Below are positions 1-9,913 of a stretch of DNA of 64,000 nucleotides, one piece after another. The first letter of the stretch is position 1, and every line of letters starts with the position of its first letter. The stretch spans positions 12,944,576 through 13,008,575 of the forward strand of contig CM049309.1 of the NCBI GenBank assembly GCA_026874595.1, in the 5' to 3' direction. The position numbers and the translations under genes are program-made. Source of the stretch: Sipunculus nudus (taxonomy: Eukaryota > Annelida > Sipuncula > Golfingiida > Sipunculidae). Under the pieces are notes generated by a model. That model saw only the letters and a list, made by a program, of their open reading frames with translations, made no database searches and was not told where the DNA came from.

Positions 1-1128
1 CAGGGCATCTCTCATTCTCTTGAGCGTTTCATAGTTGTCTCTGCCCGTGACCGTCAGAGTGAAGACTTCCATATCACCTACTTTCCTCCGCTTGTCCATC
101 GTGGCACCGACCTGCGGAGCCCCAAGACCTGTGGCTTTTCTTTTCTGGCCCGCCTGTGGACCTGTCTTCTCATCCACCCGACGGTCCCGACCGGGGCAGG
201 CACAGATTCGGACCTCGGCAGACTGTCTGCCCAGCACTTGCCCCTGGTGTTCCAGCGTGAAGATGACCCTGAGAGGGCGTCTGTTCAGTCCACCCACACA
301 GGAAGAGAAGCACATGAACTGGTAGAGGTTGGTGATCCATTGGTTACCCGCTTGTGGTGTCTGATGAGGTATAATGACTGACTGCCTGCGCGTTTCGGGG
401 TCCTCGTAGTACCGGGAAAGTGAATGTTCGCATCGCAGCAGGTGGGATGGTGCTGGGTGGTTGTCGTTGAACTCGCTTGTACCGGCGTGGTTTGGACATC
501 GGGTGACGATCTCCTGCACGTGTTCCGGCTTGACATAGACAGGCATGGCTCTGATAATACTACCGCTGGGAGGTGGGGTGGCCGTAGTGAACTTGACCGG
601 ACAAGCAGTGGCCATGCGCACATAGAGTTTATTCAGAGCTGGTGAGTAGGTCCAGTTGGCAGATTTGGTGTCCTTGACTGGCTGTTCGAAACCCACCTGG
701 AAGCCGTAGTGGCCTGGGTATGCCGTGGCAGACGGCAGGGAGTGCTGCTGGCCTGTGGCTGGAGAAGCCTGCGGTGACGGGGTTGATGTGGTCAGGGGTA
801 CAGGGATTTGCGAGTCCGCTGCTCTGTCACTCATGTCACGTGACGCATCGGCTTCCAGCAGATCCTGTACGCTGTCGGCATGAGTGTAATATTCTTCGGG
901 ATCCGTTTTCAGAAGATCGGCGTGTGGACGGCCGAGAACTCCCTCCACGTCCGCCGTGCTGAGTGGACAGAGGTCCTCCGAATCCGAACCGGAACTGAGC
1001 GAATGCCACAGCTGATCCACCTCATCTGAAACATCGTATTGCTCGGTGTCTTCTAGCACAAACGCTGGTTGCTTTTTCGCCGGGCTGGTTTGAAGATCGG
1101 TCCGATGATAGTGCATGAATGAAGTCAT
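1..1128 (-). CDS. p53: p53-family protein, copy 1 (3' end beyond window edge)
   Basis: The start codon is at 1126-1128 and the frame runs to the left edge. By alignment with copy 2, the last 25 codons (end of the tetramerization helix and C-terminus) lie outside the window. I saw no stop or frameshift in the visible part. The one difference from copy 2 that I noticed is a silent change (acc to act, codon 181 or 182) near position 611. It is preceded by the same TATA box (1209-1216) as the other copies. It is likely a full 400-codon gene, but the missing end cannot be checked here. Confidence 0.9.
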   Translation of the reverse strand, partial: MTSFMHYHRTDLQTSPAKKQPAFVLEDTEQYDVSDEVDQLWHSLSSGSDSEDLCPLSTADVEGVLGRPHADLLKTDPEEYYTHADSVQDLLEADASRDMSDRAADSQIPVPLTTSTPSPQASPATGQQHSLPSATAYPGHYGFQVGFEQPVKDTKSANWTYSPALNKLYVRMATACPVKFTTATPPPSGSIIRAMPVYVKPEHVQEIVTRCPNHAGTSEFNDNHPAPSHLLRCEHSLSRYYEDPETRRQSVIIPHQTPQAGNQWITNLYQFMCFSSCVGGLNRRPLRVIFTLEHQGQVLGRQSAEVRICACPGRDRRVDEKTGPQAGQKRKATGLGAPQVGATMDKRRKVGDMEVFTLTVTGRDNYETLKRMRDAL

Positions 1129-3251
1129 TTTTTTTCAGTTATTGTGAATAGCAGGATGTTGTTATGTGAAAAGCGGCTCGGATACTGCAGTCAATTACGG
1201 GAAGTGGGTATATATATTTGACCATTGTATTTAAAGTGATAAGTATTTCCTGAAGAGCGGTCAGTTCATAAGGCGTTGTTGAGAGTAGATATCTAGCCCA
1301 GTCTGGTAGTCGCCATCGCAGAACCTATTGGACACGGTCCATTACTCTCAACCCATCACATCACAGGGCGTGGGAGGAATGATTAGGTCGGGGCGCCCGG
1401 TGCGGGCAGGGCCGTCCCGGTCCACTGCTTCTCACTCGGAACCGGGCAAGCCTCTTGATTATCATTACCAGTGCTCAGTTAAGGGAAATGACTTCAAACG
1501 GAGACTTAAACAATCGCAATGTTCTTGCAGTGTAACAGTGAGAAGATTATTACTCGGAGACCGCATTTAAATGCAGTTCAGAAAAGAGGGACAATCATCA
1601 TTAATTCATGCAGTCGCTGGTATTTTGCCGCTGTTGCGCTGAAACTAAACAACCATTTTAATTATCCTAGTGATACATAATAAAATAACAACAATTCAGT
1701 ACAAGTACACGTGATGAGGTTTATTTAACAGGTTTGACTCAAGTGAATAATATTTTTTAATGAATTCTATTTGGGCCGAATCGAAAAAAAAATCTTATCT
1801 TCTCGTAATGATTTCTATTTTATGTGCTCCTCGATTAGAATTATAAAGGGTGACACTAAAACTACCATTTTAAACGTAAAATGTTCGAAAGATTTTTGGC
1901 TATGTTTTTTTTTTTTTTTCAGGCTCATGGATTGACAGCGGTGATGTCATCCGGTGTGGGCGAAGTAACCAGCGACTAGGATAACCGCTGAGGAAACAGC
2001 TTCCGTAACTGACAGGCTTTAATAAATTAACAACTATATTTGTTCTCTTCTCACACACACATTCACGCGCGCACATGCAGTGAATCAATTTTTAATATAT
2101 TAATGCGCAAGATAAGAATAAAGAGATATATACATATCACCAATTAACATATATATTTTACTGCAGTGTCGCTGAATATACGTCAGGTGAAGACATCATG
2201 CAGTTCTTACATCAAACATTGCCGGCAGTCTGACCGACACGCACATGCATGTAAAAGTTTAAACAAACCAAAATGAGTCGTCAAGAAAAATCGACAAGTA
2301 ACATCCAAAAATGCAGTTACCAATAAAAATACATTTTAACCAATACCTGCAGAAATAAAAAAAATTTCCTAACCGCTTTGATGTAATACCGAGCAAAAGA
2401 TCAAAGGCTGTTGTTTGTAAATTTGATGAAATTCGGAATTTTATTTTTGGTTCACCAAAGGCAATATCAAAACGATAACGTTATCAAAAATAACTCCGAC
2501 AAATTCACATGGCATTTTTATGTGTGACATTGAAAGTTTGGGTTGAGTTACAGAATTAATCGGAAACGAGCTCGATATACAGGAAAGCAGCCCTTCATTT
2601 TCATGTTCCGCTGCACTCTTGTAAAGGCCGAGGATTTATTTGCGGGAACAACTTTTGTTTTCCTATTGTACCGGTACAAAAGGCGACTTTGTCTGGGCCT
2701 GCGTATTCAGAAAATGAGATATTCTGGGTTACATCATCTTTTAATAGTGGGCTTTATATTTTGCGGGATTTATTTCACGAGCCCCGGGCAAAGACTGCAA
2801 CAAAGTATTCATGTTCGGAAAGCGCGTACTGCATTGAGTCTCTATATATATAGTCTCTTGTATTGATAATGATGTAATCGCATGATTTTAATAAGGAAAA
2901 CGGGTTACCAGAATTCGTAACAGACAGGATTTTCTCCATATTTATTGAAGATAAATGACAATAATATCTGAAAGTGGGTTGAAAATATTTATTATAATAT
3001 AATTGAATATGTCAAGCAAATGAAATAGTTTATGTAGCAACAATATTGACATAACCCGCAACAATTTACATGTACACAAGGATGTTAGAAAAATATTGTT
3101 ATTTTAGTGGATCAACACGTAAAAGCACCGAGTGCACGAAATATAAGCAAATACATAGATGTAATATATTATAGCACCTAAAGAGTTGTGAACCTAATAT
3201 TTGAGGCGATGCTCATGCAGCAGGCATGCAGAATGTCCTCTGGAAATTAGG
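1129..3251. other. Spacer 1 between p53 copies 1 and 2
   Basis: No convincing gene. From the p53 ATG outward it holds the leader/TATA region, a GC-rich block at ~1370-1460, a T15 tract ending in CAG (1905-1919), AT-rich sequence with short CA and TA runs, the 14-bp palindrome TTGTACCGGTACAA (2666-2679), and an AT-rich tail that would be the 3' UTR/downstream flank of copy 2. Small plus-strand frames at 1328-1570 and 2543-2866 begin at TTG and lack recognizable domains; the second is shortened in most later units. Confidence 0.8.
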
Positions 3252-4454
3252 TTAAAAAGGAAACTGTTTGTGAAACTGGCTGAGCACCGTCTGGGTCTGT
3301 TCAGCAGGGATGAGGGCCATGAGCTCCAGGGCATCTCTCATTCTCTTGAGCGTTTCATAGTTGTCTCTGCCCGTGACCGTCAGAGTGAAGACTTCCATAT
3401 CACCTACTTTCCTCCGCTTGTCCATCGTGGCACCGACCTGCGGAGCCCCAAGACCTGTGGCTTTTCTTTTCTGGCCCGCCTGTGGACCTGTCTTCTCATC
3501 CACCCGACGGTCCCGACCGGGGCAGGCACAGATTCGGACCTCGGCAGACTGTCTGCCCAGCACTTGCCCCTGGTGTTCCAGCGTGAAGATGACCCTGAGA
3601 GGGCGTCTGTTCAGTCCACCCACACAGGAAGAGAAGCACATGAACTGGTAGAGGTTGGTGATCCATTGGTTACCCGCTTGTGGTGTCTGATGAGGTATAA
3701 TGACTGACTGCCTGCGCGTTTCGGGGTCCTCGTAGTACCGGGAAAGTGAATGTTCGCATCGCAGCAGGTGGGATGGTGCTGGGTGGTTGTCGTTGAACTC
3801 GCTTGTACCGGCGTGGTTTGGACATCGGGTGACGATCTCCTGCACGTGTTCCGGCTTGACATAGACAGGCATGGCTCTGATAATACTACCGCTGGGAGGT
3901 GGGGTGGCCGTGGTGAACTTGACCGGACAAGCAGTGGCCATGCGCACATAGAGTTTATTCAGAGCTGGTGAGTAGGTCCAGTTGGCAGATTTGGTGTCCT
4001 TGACTGGCTGTTCGAAACCCACCTGGAAGCCGTAGTGGCCTGGGTATGCCGTGGCAGACGGCAGGGAGTGCTGCTGGCCTGTGGCTGGAGAAGCCTGCGG
4101 TGACGGGGTTGATGTGGTCAGGGGTACAGGGATTTGCGAGTCCGCTGCTCTGTCACTCATGTCACGTGACGCATCGGCTTCCAGCAGATCCTGTACGCTG
4201 TCGGCATGAGTGTAATATTCTTCGGGATCCGTTTTCAGAAGATCGGCGTGTGGACGGCCGAGAACTCCCTCCACGTCCGCCGTGCTGAGTGGACAGAGGT
4301 CCTCCGAATCCGAACCGGAACTGAGCGAATGCCACAGCTGATCCACCTCATCTGAAACATCGTATTGCTCGGTGTCTTCTAGCACAAACGCTGGTTGCTT
4401 TTTCGCCGGGCTGGTTTGAAGATCGGTCCGATGATAGTGCATGAATGAAGTCAT
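3252..4454 (-). CDS. p53: Intronless p53-family transcription factor, copy 2 (reference copy)
   Basis: The 400-residue protein has p53 domain order. Residues 31-45 hold a transactivation/Mdm2-type motif (V37, L40, W41, L44, matching human F19, L22, W23, L26). Residues ~137-322 are the DNA-binding domain. All zinc ligands are present (C211, H214, C273, C277 for human C176, H179, C238, C242). DNA-contact and hotspot residues are kept: K155 (K120), R210 (R175), R283 (R248), R307 (R273), C311 (C277), R314 (R280) and R317 (R283); E285 is Asp319. Basic clusters at 329-332 and 346-349 look like a bipartite NLS, and 353-380 is the tetramerization strand-helix. There is no SAM domain and no lysine-rich tail, so it is p53-like rather than p63/p73-like. 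The known role of the family is nuclear stress response, cell-cycle arrest and apoptosis. No intron interrupts the frame, suggesting a retrocopy. The ATG has A at -3. Copies 6 and 7 encode the identical protein. Confidence 0.97.
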   Translation of the reverse strand: MTSFMHYHRTDLQTSPAKKQPAFVLEDTEQYDVSDEVDQLWHSLSSGSDSEDLCPLSTADVEGVLGRPHADLLKTDPEEYYTHADSVQDLLEADASRDMSDRAADSQIPVPLTTSTPSPQASPATGQQHSLPSATAYPGHYGFQVGFEQPVKDTKSANWTYSPALNKLYVRMATACPVKFTTATPPPSGSIIRAMPVYVKPEHVQEIVTRCPNHAGTSEFNDNHPAPSHLLRCEHSLSRYYEDPETRRQSVIIPHQTPQAGNQWITNLYQFMCFSSCVGGLNRRPLRVIFTLEHQGQVLGRQSAEVRICACPGRDRRVDEKTGPQAGQKRKATGLGAPQVGATMDKRRKVGDMEVFTLTVTGRDNYETLKRMRDALELMALIPAEQTQTVLSQFHKQFPF

Positions 4455-4545
4455 TTTTTTTCAGTTATTGTGAATAGCAGGATGTTGTTATGTGAAAAGC
4501 GGCTCGGATACTGCAGTCAATTACGGGAAGTGGGTATATATATTT
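4455..4545 (-). promoter_or_regulatory. Candidate core promoter of p53 copies: TATA box plus initiator-like site
   Basis: On the minus strand, TATATATA at 4542-4535 is followed about 30 nt later by gCAGTAtc (A at 4512), close to the animal initiator consensus. The predicted leader is about 58 nt, and the ATG sits in an A-rich context. The same arrangement stands before every copy that has a start codon, for example 1209-1216 before copy 1, and shifts by only one or two bases where the T tract at the ATG varies. A promoter is inferred from motif spacing; no transcription data are available here. Confidence 0.6.
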
Positions 4546-6577
4546 GACCATTGTATTTAAAGTGATAAGTCTTTCCTGAAGAGCGGTCAGTTCATAAGGC
4601 GTTGTTGAGAGTAGATATCTAGCGCAGTCTGGTAGTCGCCATCGCAGAACCTATTGGACACGGTCCATTACTCTCAACCCATCACATCACAGGGCGTGGG
4701 AGGAATGATTAGGTCGGGGCGCCCGGTGCGGGCAGGGCCGTCCCGGTCCACTGCTTCTCACTCGGAACCGGGCAAGCCTCTTGATTATCATTACCAGTGC
4801 TCAGTTAAGGGAAATGACTTCAAACGGAGACTTAAACAATCGCAATGTTCTTGCAGTGTAACAGTGAGAAGATTATTACTCGGAGACCGCATTTAAATGC
4901 AGTTCAGAAAAGAGGGACAATCATCATTAATTCATGCAGTCGCTGGTATTTTGCCGCTGTTGCGCTGAAACTAAACAACCATTTTAATTATCCTAGTGAT
5001 ACATAATAAAATAACAACAATTCAGTACAAGTACACGTGATGAGGTTTATTTAACAGGTTTGACTCAAGTGAATAATATTTTTTAATGAATTCTATTTGG
5101 GCCGAATCGAAAAAAAAATCTTATCTTCTCGTAATGATTTCTATTTTATGTGCTCCTCGATTAGAATTATAAAGGGTGACACTAAAACTACCATTTTAAA
5201 CGTAAAATGTTCGAAAGATTTTTGGCTATGTTTTTTTTTTTTTTTCAGGCTCATGGATTGACAGCGGTGATGTCATCCGGTGTGGGCGAAGTAACCAGCG
5301 ACTAGGATAACCGCTGAGGAAACAGCTTCCGTAACTGACAGGCTTTAATAAATTAACAACTATATTTGTTCTCTTCTCACACACACATTCACGCGCGCAC
5401 ATGCAGTGAATCAATTTTTAATATATTAATGCGCAAGATAAGAATAAAGAGATATATACATATCACCAATTAACATATATATTTTACTGCAGTGTCGCTG
5501 AATATACGTCAGGTGAAGACATCATGCAGTTCTTACATCAAACATTGCCGGCAGTCTGACCGACACGCACATGCATGTAAAAGTTTAAACAAACCAAAAT
5601 GAGTCGTCAAGAAAAATCGACAAGTAACATCCAAAAATGCAGTTACCAATAAAAATACATTTTAACCAATACCTGCAGAAATAAAAAAAAATTCCTAACC
5701 GCTTTGATGTAATACCGAGCAAAAGATCAAAGGCTGTTGTTTGTAAATTTGATGAAATTCGGAATTTTATTTTTGGTTCACCAAAGGCAATATCAAAACG
5801 ATAACGTTATCAAAAATAACTCCGACAAATTCACATGGCATTTTTATGTGTGACATTGAAAGTTTGGGTTGAGTTACAGAATTAATCGGAAACGAGCTCG
5901 ATATACAGGAAAGCAGCCCTTCATTTTCATGTTCCGCTGCACTCTTGTAAAGGCCGAGGATTTATTTGCGGGAACAACTTTTGTTTTGCTATTGTACCGG
6001 TACAAAAGGCGACTTTGTCTGGGCCTGCGTATTCAGAAAATGAGATATCCTGGGTTCCATCATCTTTTAATAGTGGGCTTTATATTTTGCGGGATTTATT
6101 TCACGAGCCCCGGGCAAAGACTGCAACAAAGTATTCATGTTCGGAAAGCGCGTACTGCATTGAGTCTCTATATATATAGTCTCTTGTATTGATAATGATG
6201 TAATCGCATGATTTTAATAAGGAAAACGGGTTACCAGAATTCGTTACAGACAGGATTTTCTCCATATTTATTGAAGATAAATGACAATAATATCTGACAG
6301 TGGGTTGAAAATATTTATTATAATATAATTGAATATGTCAAGCAAATGAAATAGTTTATGTAGCAACAATATTGACATAACCCGCAACAATTTACATGTA
6401 CACAAGGATGTTAGAAAAATATTGTTATTTTAGTGGATCAACACGTAAAAGCACCGAGTGCACGAAATATAAGCAAATACATAGATGTAATATATTATAG
6501 CACCTAAAGAGTTGTGAACCTAATATTTGAGGCGCTGCTCATGCAGCAGGCATGCAGAATGTCCTCTGGAAATTAGG
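4455..6577. other. Spacer 2 between p53 copies 2 and 3
   Basis: Near-identical to spacer 1, with the T15-CAG tract at 5231-5245. It shares with spacer 1 the base (ttt rather than tta in gaggattt/a) that keeps the 107-codon plus-strand frame open; all later spacers have the stop-creating variant. No gene seen. Confidence 0.8.
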
Positions 6578-7780
6578 TTAAAAAGGAAACTGTTTGTGAA
6601 ACTGGCTGAGCACCGTCTGGGTCTGTTCAGCAGGGATGAGGGCCATGAGCTCCAGGGCATCTCTCATTCTCTTGAGCGTTTCATAGTTGTCTCTGCCCGT
6701 GACCGTCAGAGTGAAGACTTCCATATCACCTACTTTCCTCCGCTTGTCCATCGTGGCACCGACCTGCGGAGCCCCAAGACCTGTGGCTTTTCTTTTCTGG
6801 CCCGCCTGTGGACCTGTCTTCTCATCCACCCGACGGTCCCGACCGGGGCAGGCACAGATTCGGACCTCGGCAGACTGTCTGCCCAGCACTTGCCCCTGGT
6901 GTTCCAGCGTGAAGATGACCCTGAGAGGGCGTCTGTTCAGTCCACCCACACAGGAAGAGAAGCACATGAACTGGTAGAGGTTGGTGATCCATTGGTTACC
7001 CGCTTGTGGTGTCTGATGAGGTATAATGACTGACTGCCTGCGCGTTTCGGGGTCCTCGTAGTACCGGGAAAGTGAATGTTCGCATCGCAGCAGGTGGGAT
7101 GGTGCTGGGTGGTTGTCGTTGAACTCGCTTGTACCGGCGTGGTTTGGACATCGGGTGACGATCTCCTGCACGTGTTCCGGTTTGACATAGACAGGCATGG
7201 CTCTGATAATACTACCGCTGGGAGGTGGGGTGGCCGTGGTGAACTTGACCGGACAAGCAGTGGCCATGCGCACATAGAGTTTATTCAGAGCTGGTGAGTA
7301 GGTCCAGTTGGCAGATTTGGTGTCCTTGACTGGCTGTTCGAAACCCACCTGGAAGCGGTAGTGGCCTGGGTATGCCGTGGCAGACGGCAGGGAGTGCTGC
7401 TGGCCTGTGGCTGGAGAAGCCTGCGGTGACGGGGTTGATGTGGTCAGGGGTACAGGGATTTGCGAGTCCGCTGCTCTGTCACTCATGTCACGTGACGCAT
7501 CGGCTTCCAGCAGATCCTGTACGCTGTCGGCATGAGTGTAATATTCTTCGGGATCCGTTTTCAGAAGATCGGCGTGTGGACGGCCGAGAACTCCCTCCAC
7601 GTCCGCCGTGCTGAGTGGACAGAGGTCCTCCGAATCCGAACCGGAACTGAGCGAATGCCACAGCTGATCCACCTCATCTGAAACATCGTATTGCTCGGTG
7701 TCTTCTAGCACAAACGCTGGTTGCTTTTTCGCCGGGCTGGTTTGAAGATCGGTCCGATGATAGTGCATAAATGAAGTCAT
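6578..7780 (-). CDS. p53: p53-family protein, copy 3, with Gly142Arg
   Basis: Full-length 400-codon frame matching copy 2, except for Gly142 to Arg in the first strand region of the DNA-binding domain (human Gly108 position, motif Y-G-F). The change replaces a conserved glycine with a bulky charged residue and may reduce folding or stability; that effect is inference. A silent AAG-to-AAA change at Lys200 is shared with copy 4. Zinc ligands, DNA-contact residues, NLS and tetramerization domain are all intact. Its promoter region has a shorter T tract next to the ATG (6 rather than 8). Confidence 0.96.
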   Translation of the reverse strand: MTSFMHYHRTDLQTSPAKKQPAFVLEDTEQYDVSDEVDQLWHSLSSGSDSEDLCPLSTADVEGVLGRPHADLLKTDPEEYYTHADSVQDLLEADASRDMSDRAADSQIPVPLTTSTPSPQASPATGQQHSLPSATAYPGHYRFQVGFEQPVKDTKSANWTYSPALNKLYVRMATACPVKFTTATPPPSGSIIRAMPVYVKPEHVQEIVTRCPNHAGTSEFNDNHPAPSHLLRCEHSLSRYYEDPETRRQSVIIPHQTPQAGNQWITNLYQFMCFSSCVGGLNRRPLRVIFTLEHQGQVLGRQSAEVRICACPGRDRRVDEKTGPQAGQKRKATGLGAPQVGATMDKRRKVGDMEVFTLTVTGRDNYETLKRMRDALELMALIPAEQTQTVLSQFHKQFPF

Positions 7781-9913
7781 TTTTTTCAGTTATTGTGAAT
7801 AGCAGGATGTTGTTATGTGAAAAGCGGCTCGGATACTGCAGTCAATTACGGGAAGTGGGTATATATATTTGACCATTGTATTTAAAGTGATAAATATTTT
7901 TCTGAAGAGCGGTCAGTTCATAAGGCGTTGTTGAGAGTAGATATCTAGCGCAGTCTGGTACTCGCCATCGCATAACCTATTGGACACGGTCCATTACTCT
8001 CAACCCATCACATCACAGGGCGTGGGAGGAATGATTAGGTCGGGGCGCCCGGTGCGGGCAGGGCCGTCCCGGTCCACTGCTTCTCACTCGGAACCGGGCA
8101 AGCCTCTTGATTATCATTACCAGTGCTCAGTTAAGGGAAATGACTTCAAACGGAGACTTAAACAATCGCAATGTTCTTGCAGTGTAACAGTGAGAAGATT
8201 ATTACTCGGAGACCGCATTTAAATGCAGTTCAGAAAAGAGGGACAATCATCATTAATTCATGCAGTCCCTGGTATTTTGCCGCTGTTGCGCTGAAACTAA
8301 ACAACCATTTTAATTATCCTAGTGATACATAATAAAATAACAACAATTCAGTACAAGTACACGTGATGAGGTTCATTTAACAGGTTTGACTCAAGTGAAT
8401 AATATTTTTTTATGAATTCTATTTGGGCCGAATCGAAAAAAAAATCTTATCTTCTCGTAATGATTTCTATTTTATGTGCTCCTCGATTAGAATTATAAAG
8501 GGTGACACTAAAATTACCATTTTAAACGTAAAATGTTCGAAAGATTTTTGGCTATTTTTTTTTTTTTTTTTTTTTTTTAGGCTCATGGATTGACAGCGGT
8601 GATGTCATCCGGTGTGGGCGAAGTAACCAGCGACTAGGATAACCGCTGAGGAAACAGCTTCCGTAACTGACAGGCTTTAATAAATTAACAACTATATTTG
8701 TTCTCTTCTCACACACACATTCACGCGCGCACATGCAGTGAATCAATTTTTAATATATTAATGCGCAAGATAAGAATAAAGAGATATATACATATCACCA
8801 ATTAACATATATATTTTACTGCAGTGTCGCTGAATATACGTCAGGTGAAGACATCATGCAGTTCTTACATCAAACATTGCCGGCAGTCTGACCGACACGC
8901 ACATGCATGTAAAAGTTTAAACAAACCAAAATGAGTCGTCAAGAAAAATCGACAAGTAACATCCAAAAATGCAGTTACCAATAAAAATACATTTTAACCA
9001 ATACCTGCAGAAATAAAAAAAATTTCCTAACCGCTTTGATGTAATACCGAGCAAAAGATCAAAGGCTGTTGTTTGTAAATTTGATGAAATTCAGAATTTT
9101 ATTTTTGGTTCACCAAAGGCAATATCAAAACGATAACGTTATCAAAAATAACTCCGACAAATTCACATGGTATTTTTATGTGTGACATTGAAAGTTTGGG
9201 TTGAGTTACAGAATTAATCGGAAACGAGCTCGATATACAGGAAAGCGGCCCTTCATTTTCATGTTCCGCTGCACTCTTGTAAAGGCCGAGGATTAATTTG
9301 CGGGAACAACTTTTGTTTTGCTATTGTACCGGTACAAAAGGCGACTTTGTCTGGGCCTGCGTATTCAGAAAACGAGATATCCTGGGTTCCATCATCTTTT
9401 AATAGTGGGCTTTATATTTTGCGGGATTTATTTCACGAGCCCCGGGCAAAGACTGCAACAAAGTATTCATGTTCGGAAAGCGCGTACTGCATTGAGTCTC
9501 TATATATATAGTCTCCTGTATTGATAATGATGTAATCGCATGATTTTAATAAGGAAAATGGGTTACCAGAATTCGTAACAGACAGGATTTATTTTCTCCA
9601 TATTTATTGAAGATAAATGACAATAATATCTGACAGTGGGTTGAAAATATTTATTATAATATAATTGAATATGTCAAGCAAATGAAATAGTTTATGTAGC
9701 AACAATATTGACATAACCCGCAACAATTTACATGTACACAAGGATGTTAGAAAAATATTGTTATTTTAGTGGATCAACACGTAAAAGCACCGAGTGCACG
9801 AAATATAAGCAAATACATAGATGTAATATATTATAGCACCTAAAGAGTTGTGAACCTAATATTTGAGGCGCTGCTCATGCATCAGGCATGCAGAATGTCC
9901 TCTGGAAATTAGG
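7781..9913. other. Spacer 3, subtype shared with units 6 and 10
   Basis: It carries the subtype markers aaatatttttctg beside the TATA region and tgcagtccctgg near 8265. The T tract is 24 long and ends in AG (8555-8578). A 4-5 base insertion (ggatttattttctcc) near 9590 is private to this unit. No gene seen. Confidence 0.8.

Noticed and set aside
285-623. 112-codon minus frame and 73-/80-codon plus frames inside p53
   Set aside because: Other-frame shadows of the p53 coding sequence.
1328-1570. 80-codon plus-strand frame in each spacer
   Set aside because: Starts at TTG, has no recognizable domain, and conservation across units is uninformative in a homogenized array.
1900-2088. 62- to 92-codon minus frames across the T tract
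   Set aside because: Length changes with the T run and the frame includes a poly-lysine artefact of the poly(A) strand.
2543-2866. 107-codon plus-strand frame with hydrophobic segment in spacers 1 and 2
   Set aside because: Starts at TTG and is interrupted by a stop in most other units, so it is not maintained.
3201-3707. 168-codon plus-strand frame repeated in each unit opposite p53
   Set aside because: It is antisense to the p53 coding region, begins at a non-ATG codon and has no domain. Its conservation follows from p53 and array homogeneity.
3252-4454. p63/p73 rather than p53 copy
   Set aside because: No SAM domain, and the protein ends soon after a p53-type tetramerization domain. A short isoform-derived retrocopy of an ancestral p53/p63/p73 gene remains possible.
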